Source: Bacillus sp. 7884-1 (GTDB lineage: Bacteria; Bacillota; Bacilli; Bacillales; Cytobacillaceae). Taken from it: a stretch of DNA of 64,000 nt. Location: the NCBI RefSeq assembly GCF_002272245.1, contig NZ_NPDD01000129.1:37322-101321 (forward strand), written 5' to 3'. Made by a program: the position numbers and the translations under genes. Below, one piece after another: positions 60,152-64,000 of this stretch (positions are counted from its first letter, which is position 1; each line of letters starts with the position of its first letter). The notes under the pieces were generated by a model, which saw only the letters and a list, made by a program, of their open reading frames with translations, did not search any database and had not been told where the DNA came from.

Positions 60152-60706
60152 TTACTCAATCCCAGACATTAAATAGGGAAGGGATGGTTTAATGAAATCT
60201 TCTGGCTGTACGTTCATCCCATTTCGTTTCCATTCCAAAGAAGCTCCATAAATCCCCCAGCTTAAGATGACAGCATTGATTTTATGTGTTGCATCTTCTT
60301 CCGCTGCATTTTGTTTTACCAACATTTTATAAAAAATAATCTCAAGCTGTTCCCTAATAATACGGGCAATGGTATCCTCGTACCCTCTATGACAGCGATT
60401 GGATAATGACTTTTGAAAATTGGTGATTGCTATGAAAATACTAACGAACGCCTCATCGTTTAGTTTGTCATTTTTATAAAAATCACCGTTCAAATTCACT
60501 AATAATACTTCAGATAATGCCTTCTCTAATAAGTCATAGATATCTTCAAAATGATAATAAAAAGTGGCACGATTGATCATCGCCTCTGTTGTAATATCCT
60601 TTACGGTAATATCCTTAAATTCTTTTTTAGCGGAAAGTTCAATGAAAGAATCCATAATTAATCTGCGAGTCCGCAGCACTCGGGGATCCGTCTTTGATTG
60701 AGTCAT
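60152..60706 (-). CDS. TetR-family transcriptional regulator
   Basis: A 184-residue TetR regulator. The helix-turn-helix is at residues about 33-55 (KDITTEAMINRATFYYHFED) and the C-terminal ligand domain resembles TetR_C_7/YsiA-like types. GTAGGAGTGATT stands before the ATG. It is divergent from the DsbA/YdhR gene pair, and two inverted repeats lie in the shared 144-base region, so it likely represses that pair and itself. Confidence 0.88.
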   Translation of the reverse strand: MTQSKTDPRVLRTRRLIMDSFIELSAKKEFKDITVKDITTEAMINRATFYYHFEDIYDLLEKALSEVLLVNLNGDFYKNDKLNDEAFVSIFIAITNFQKSLSNRCHRGYEDTIARIIREQLEIIFYKMLVKQNAAEEDATHKINAVILSWGIYGASLEWKRNGMNVQPEDFIKPSLPYLMSGIE

Positions 60707-60754
60707 TTTGTAATCACTCCTACTTTTTCAACAATTTCTTCAATGTGTTGTATA

Positions 60755-60812
60755 ACCGACATATCGAAGGAACTATCGGTATGGATTACTATCATTATTT
60801 ACTAAGATAGTA
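60755..60812. promoter_or_regulatory. Two inverted repeats in the tetR-dsbA intergenic region
   Basis: ACCGACA-N12-TATCGGT (60755-60780) and the perfect TACTATC-N12-GATAGTA (60787-60812). They share an ACTATC core (60772-60777 and 60788-60793). These are the best candidates for the TetR operator. Confidence 0.55.
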
Positions 60813-60850
60813 GTATAAAGCAAATACAAACGATTGTAGGAGGATTGAAC

Positions 60851-61771
60851 ATGAAGAACAATAATATGATTTGTGATTTAGAAACAGGTGTATGTGGAGT
60901 AGCTGGAGAGGAAGAAATGGGGCTGATTGATTTTAGTCAACCAAAGAAATCCATTGAAGTTTATTATGTAACGGATCCTATTTGCTCTCATTGCTGGGCG
61001 ATTGAACCGGTCCTTCGTCGTTTCAAAGAACAATATGGGCACTATTTTAACTTTCATCCAGTGATGGGTGGATTATTGGAGAAATGGCATGATGGCCCCA
61101 TTGATCCTGCAAACGGAATTTATAAGCCTGCGGACGTTGCCCCTCATTGGAGGGAAGTGGGAGAACATTCTCGCATGCCGATTGATGGATCACTCATGAT
61201 TGACAATCCCGTTCAATCATCCTTCCCGCCTTCACGCGTCTATAAAGTGATTCAAAAAAATCATAACGATGCATTGGCCTATGAGTATTTACGACGTGCT
61301 CGAGAAGTCCTGTTTCCATTTAATCAAAATATATCGGATCCATCTGTTCTAATCGAAATCGTCAATAAACTCGGTCTTGATGGAGAAGCGATTGTTAATG
61401 AAGCGGAACAGCCAGCAGGACAGCAATTATTAAATGAAGATTTTGCTCTTGCTAGAAGTCTTGGTGCTAGAGGATTTCCAACGATTATTATGATCAATGA
61501 AGAAAACAAAGGTGTGAAAATTGTAGGCGGGCGTCCGTTTGAATCCTATGTCGATGGTCTAAAGCAGGTATTGAACAAGGAAGAATTGCAGCCAAACCCA
61601 AAACTTTCTCTTTCTAGCTTACTAGAAAAAGAAAAGCTTTTATTTTCAAAAGAAATTGAAGTGATGTACGATCTTGAACAAACGGAAATTAGCGCTTTTG
61701 TTGAAAAAGAACTACCACAAGGCAGTTATCAAAAGAAAGAAATTCTAGGGGAATCATATTTTACAAAATAA
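60851..61771 (+). CDS. DsbA-family (FrnE-like) thiol oxidoreductase
   Basis: A 306-residue cytoplasmic DsbA-fold protein. The thioredoxin active site is CSHC in VTDPICSHCWAIEPVL (about residues 48-51); cis-Pro in GARGFPTII. An N-terminal CDLETGVCG adds two further cysteines. It resembles FrnE/YwbO and the SpxH-type adaptors and is probably involved in redox-stress handling or protein delivery. The ATG follows TAGGAGG by seven bases. It forms a two-gene unit with the YdhR-like gene under the divergent TetR regulator. Confidence 0.87.
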   Translation: MKNNNMICDLETGVCGVAGEEEMGLIDFSQPKKSIEVYYVTDPICSHCWAIEPVLRRFKEQYGHYFNFHPVMGGLLEKWHDGPIDPANGIYKPADVAPHWREVGEHSRMPIDGSLMIDNPVQSSFPPSRVYKVIQKNHNDALAYEYLRRAREVLFPFNQNISDPSVLIEIVNKLGLDGEAIVNEAEQPAGQQLLNEDFALARSLGARGFPTIIMINEENKGVKIVGGRPFESYVDGLKQVLNKEELQPNPKLSLSSLLEKEKLLFSKEIEVMYDLEQTEISAFVEKELPQGSYQKKEILGESYFTK

Positions 61772-61785
61772 AAGGAGAATGATAT

Positions 61786-62094
61786 ATGGCATACGTATTA
61801 CAAGTTGATTTTACAATGAATGGACCTTTCGGAGATGAAATGGCGGCAGCGTTTTCTGGTTTAGCACAAAGCATAAATGAGGAAGAAGGCTTCATGTGGA
61901 AAATATGGACAGAGAGCCCTGAAACAAACGAAGCCGGCGGCATTTATATTTTTGAAACAAAAGAAACTGCACAAAAATATTTGGATATGCATACAAAAAG
62001 ATTAGCTGGATTTGGAATTACAGGTGTCAACGCGAAAATCATGGCCATTAATCCTAAGCTTAGTGATATTACAAAAGCTCCGAGTTTGAAATAA
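61786..62094 (+). CDS. YdhR-like monooxygenase-fold protein
   Basis: A 102-residue ABM/YdhR-family protein: MAYVLQVDFTMNGPFGDEMA, SINEEEGFMWKIWTES and GGIYIFETKETAQKYLDMHT. It forms a dimeric ferredoxin-like barrel and is thought to act on small aromatic or quinone-like compounds. Co-transcribed with the DsbA-like gene (14-base gap, AAAGGAGAA site), so the pair may respond to electrophile or quinone stress sensed by TetR (inference). Confidence 0.85.
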   Translation: MAYVLQVDFTMNGPFGDEMAAAFSGLAQSINEEEGFMWKIWTESPETNEAGGIYIFETKETAQKYLDMHTKRLAGFGITGVNAKIMAINPKLSDITKAPSLK

Positions 62095-62162
62095 TACTTA
62101 ATGGGGGAGCTCAGGATAACGGGTTCCGTTCCCTATCACAAACAAAGAAAATGTAGAGTAAA

Positions 62163-62202
62163 ATGCCTATCGAATTGGACGATAATTTGATAGGCGTTTT
62201 TT
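62163..62202 (+). terminator. Terminator after ydhR-like gene
   Basis: AATGCCTATC pairs with GATAGGCGTT across a 17-base loop, then TTTTT. Confidence 0.85.
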
Positions 62203-62266
62203 GTTGGTATATAGCGTTTTCTATGCGTTTTTTACTGAAAATTGTATAACAAAATGTATATAAAAT

Positions 62267-62298
62267 TGTAAGGGTACACTGGCTGGTGTACCCTTACA
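62267..62298. repeat. Perfect 13-bp inverted repeat TGTAAGGGTACAC
   Basis: TGTAAGGGTACAC-TGGCTG-GTGTACCCTTACA with a six-base loop and no T-run, so not a classical terminator. It could be an operator or a relic of a mobile-element end. Confidence 0.55.
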
Positions 62299-62492
62299 TA
62301 TACACCTACATTTTTGGATACAAATTAACATACAAAAAAGTATGGATTGGGTTTTGAGAATGAAAGGTTATGTTGGGTTTTTATGTTAAACAAATATAAA
62401 AATGTGAAATTTTGTTCTTAAACTAACGAAGCAGGTTAGATATTCGTATCAAACTGAGGGAGTTTAAGAAGAGGTAGTTCTTTAACCATTTA

Positions 62493-62524
62493 AATAGCAC
62501 TTTATATAATATTAAAGTGCTATT
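62493..62524. terminator. Hairpin AATAGCACTTTA / TAAAGTGCTATT
   Basis: A perfect 12-bp stem with an eight-base AT loop. Possible terminator of a lost gene. The rest of 62300-62800 has only short broken frames and no supported gene. Confidence 0.5.
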
Positions 62525-62809
62525 CTGCGTTCATTGAAAGTTGACGAGTAGTAAACAGAAACATTATGAAATTGCTTTTTTATCAGAAATCAAATGGAAC
62601 GGCTAATTGGTAGAACCTGCTTTACGAAAATAACTTGGTTTTATTCTACTGAACTTTCATGGTGGATTTGCCTTGCGGAATGTTTGCTAACAAGCGGTTT
62701 GATAACCTAAATAATTTTGTTACGAGGCAATACTTAAAAGAATGGCTGTCATTTCAGTTGGCGTTTTTAATTCTTAACAATATCTTTACATTCTATTACT
62801 TGTAATCTA

Positions 62810-62841
62810 TATATAAGTGAATTATTATATAAGTGGTTATT
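62810..62841. repeat. 16-bp tandem repeat upstream of arsR
   Basis: TATATAAGTGAATTAT followed directly by TATATAAGTGGTTATT, then a partial TATATATAG. A similar ACTTATATAA occurs (reverse sense) just before the arsR ribosome site. Possibly ArsR binding sites in the leader. Confidence 0.45.
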
Positions 62842-62974
62842 TATATATAGTACTATCCTGTTTGCTTACATAATATTTGAGGGTTTAACGAAAAATATTT
62901 TATAGTTTATTTTACTTATCATGATTATAAGAATATTATTATTTACTTATATAAAACGCTAGGGAGGGGTATTT

Positions 62975-63325
62975 ATGTCGGAAACAAAATCAATCGTAGA
63001 AATAGAGCGGGTTTCTAACATCTTAAAATTGTTAGGGGATAAAACGCGTTTAACCATGATTAAAATTCTGGATAATCATGATGCTTGTGTTTGTGAATTT
63101 GTAGAAATATTTAAAACTAGTCAGCCAGCCATCAGTCAACATGTTCGTAAGTTAAAAGATGCTGGGCTGGTTAGGGAAACAAGGAGAGGACAATGGATAA
63201 TCTACTCTTTGAATAAAGATAATGAATACTTTTCATTGGTTCAAGATTTATTGCAACACCTTCCAAACCAAGGTTTTAGATTAAAGGAATTGGAAGAGCA
63301 AGGGTTACGAATTTCATGTGAATAA
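62975..63325 (+). CDS. arsR: ArsR-family metalloregulator
   Basis: A 116-residue winged-helix repressor. NILKLLGDKTRLTMIKILDN is helix 1-2, then the metal-site region DACVCEFVEIF with the CVC arsenite motif, then TSQPAISQHVRKLKDAGLVR (recognition helix). A further Cys is near the C-terminus (ISCE). It should repress the following efflux gene until arsenite or antimonite binds. AGGGAGGGG lies before the ATG. Confidence 0.9.
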   Translation: MSETKSIVEIERVSNILKLLGDKTRLTMIKILDNHDACVCEFVEIFKTSQPAISQHVRKLKDAGLVRETRRGQWIIYSLNKDNEYFSLVQDLLQHLPNQGFRLKELEEQGLRISCE

Positions 63326-63340
63326 TTGGGGGTCTAAATA

Positions 63341-64000
63341 TTGGTATCTACGATACTCGCATCATTGATTTTTTTAATTACGCTTATTCTGGTTATAGGG
63401 CAACCAAGAAACTTATCCATTGGTTGGTCAGCATGTGGAGGAGCCATTCTAGCTTTAATTGTAGGAGTGGTTGACTTTCAGGACGTCCTCGAAGTAACCA
63501 AAATTGTATGGAATGCTACCTTTTCATTTATTGCCATTATCATTATTTCCTTAATATTAGATGAAATTGGGTTCTTTGAATGGTCAGCACTACACATGGC
63601 AAGAGCGGCGAAAGGCAACGGAATAAAAATGTTTGTTTATGTGAGCGTTCTTGGTGCTCTCGTGGCAGCATTCTTCGCAAATGATGGGGCTGCCCTTATC
63701 CTTACACCAATCGTATTAGCAATGGTACGAAATTTAAAGCTAGAAGAAAAAATGATATTTCCGTTCATTATTGCCAGTGGTTTTATTGCAGATACAACTT
63801 CATTGCCACTAGTGGTGAGTAATCTAGTTAATATCGTATCTGCTGACTTTTTCGGAATTGGATTTGCAGAGTTTGCCTCTAGAATGTTTGTTCCAAATTT
63901 ATTTTCTTTAGTGGCAAGTATTTTAGTCTTGTACATTTACTTTAGAAGGAACATACCTAAGAAATATGATTTAGCTCATTTAAAGCAACCTGTCGAAGCC
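63341..64000 (+). CDS. arsB: ArsB-type arsenite efflux pump, N-terminal part
   Basis: The frame is open from a TTG to the window edge (220 codons) and reads as the first half of an ArsB/NhaD-superfamily transporter: [57 protein letters not shown] and the conserved [20 protein letters not shown]. About six helices are visible. TTGGGGGTC serves as ribosome site eight bases before the TTG. It starts 15 bases after arsR and so is co-transcribed. The 3' end is outside the window. Confidence 0.88.
   Translation, partial: MVSTILASLIFLITLILVIGQPRNLSIGWSACGGAILALIVGVVDFQDVLEVTKIVWNATFSFIAIIIISLILDEIGFFEWSALHMARAAKGNGIKMFVYVSVLGALVAAFFANDGAALILTPIVLAMVRNLKLEEKMIFPFIIASGFIADTTSLPLVVSNLVNIVSADFFGIGFAEFASRMFVPNLFSLVASILVLYIYFRRNIPKKYDLAHLKQPVEA

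Overview
The window reads as the chromosome of a low-GC, endospore-forming Bacillaceae member, perhaps Neobacillus or a close relative. The evidence is strong Shine-Dalgarno sites, many rho-independent terminators, YjcZ and YmaF small proteins, ywrD-ywrB-ywrA synteny, Fur and CcpA-type sites, and genes that look like B. subtilis relatives. About 60 genes are supported. There is no tRNA, rRNA, CRISPR array or prophage. The genus is an inference.

Layout. (1) 1-13.7 kb is a catabolic locus: DUF6282 protein, GlcD/GlcF-like oxidase, carbon-nitrogen hydrolase, a Cache-PAS histidine kinase with an NtrC-type sigma-54 activator, and then a textbook -24/-12 promoter that drives an OpuC/OsmF-type ABC importer, an MmgE/PrpD protein and an alpha/beta hydrolase. 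The substrate is unknown. (2) 14-18.4 kb holds a secreted multidomain glycerophosphodiesterase, small orphan genes, a frameshifted pseudogene and a chimeric ORF. (3) 18.8-27.8 kb is a GntR regulator, a Dpp/Gsi-type peptide importer, a YwrD-type gamma-glutamyltransferase and a two-subunit chromate transporter, which together suggest gamma-glutamyl peptide use. (4) 27.8-58.6 kb is an accessory stretch carrying 15 copies of a GGGGACGGTTCT palindrome (REP-like), with a REP-associated tyrosine transposase (RAYT) in the middle that is itself bracketed by two copies. Among these repeats lie a probable HesB-like selenoprotein with a SECIS hairpin, an ABC exporter, a frameshifted SDR, an aldo/keto reductase, two coiled-coil proteins, a divergent HPr-kinase paralogue, a cupin, a VTC/DUF4956 pair with a two-component system and a beta-helix lipoprotein, a Fur-controlled siderophore-binding protein, a glycosyltransferase, and a complete yhfZ-Y-U-T-php-S-X-W operon. 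(5) 58.3-64 kb holds sporulation-type small proteins, a TetR/DsbA/YdhR module, and the start of an arsR-arsB operon.

The most striking observation is on the minus strand at 27987-28298. A 103-codon HesB-like gene has an in-frame UGA exactly where the family has its conserved Cys. A perfect 7-bp hairpin with a GGU loop lies 29 nt downstream of that UGA, which fits a bacterial SECIS element. Other notable points are an 11-bp tandem operator shared by the VTC operon and the DUF4353 lipoprotein gene, a shared palindrome in front of the sigma-54 locus and its kinase gene, and REP elements that form the 3' ends of several genes.
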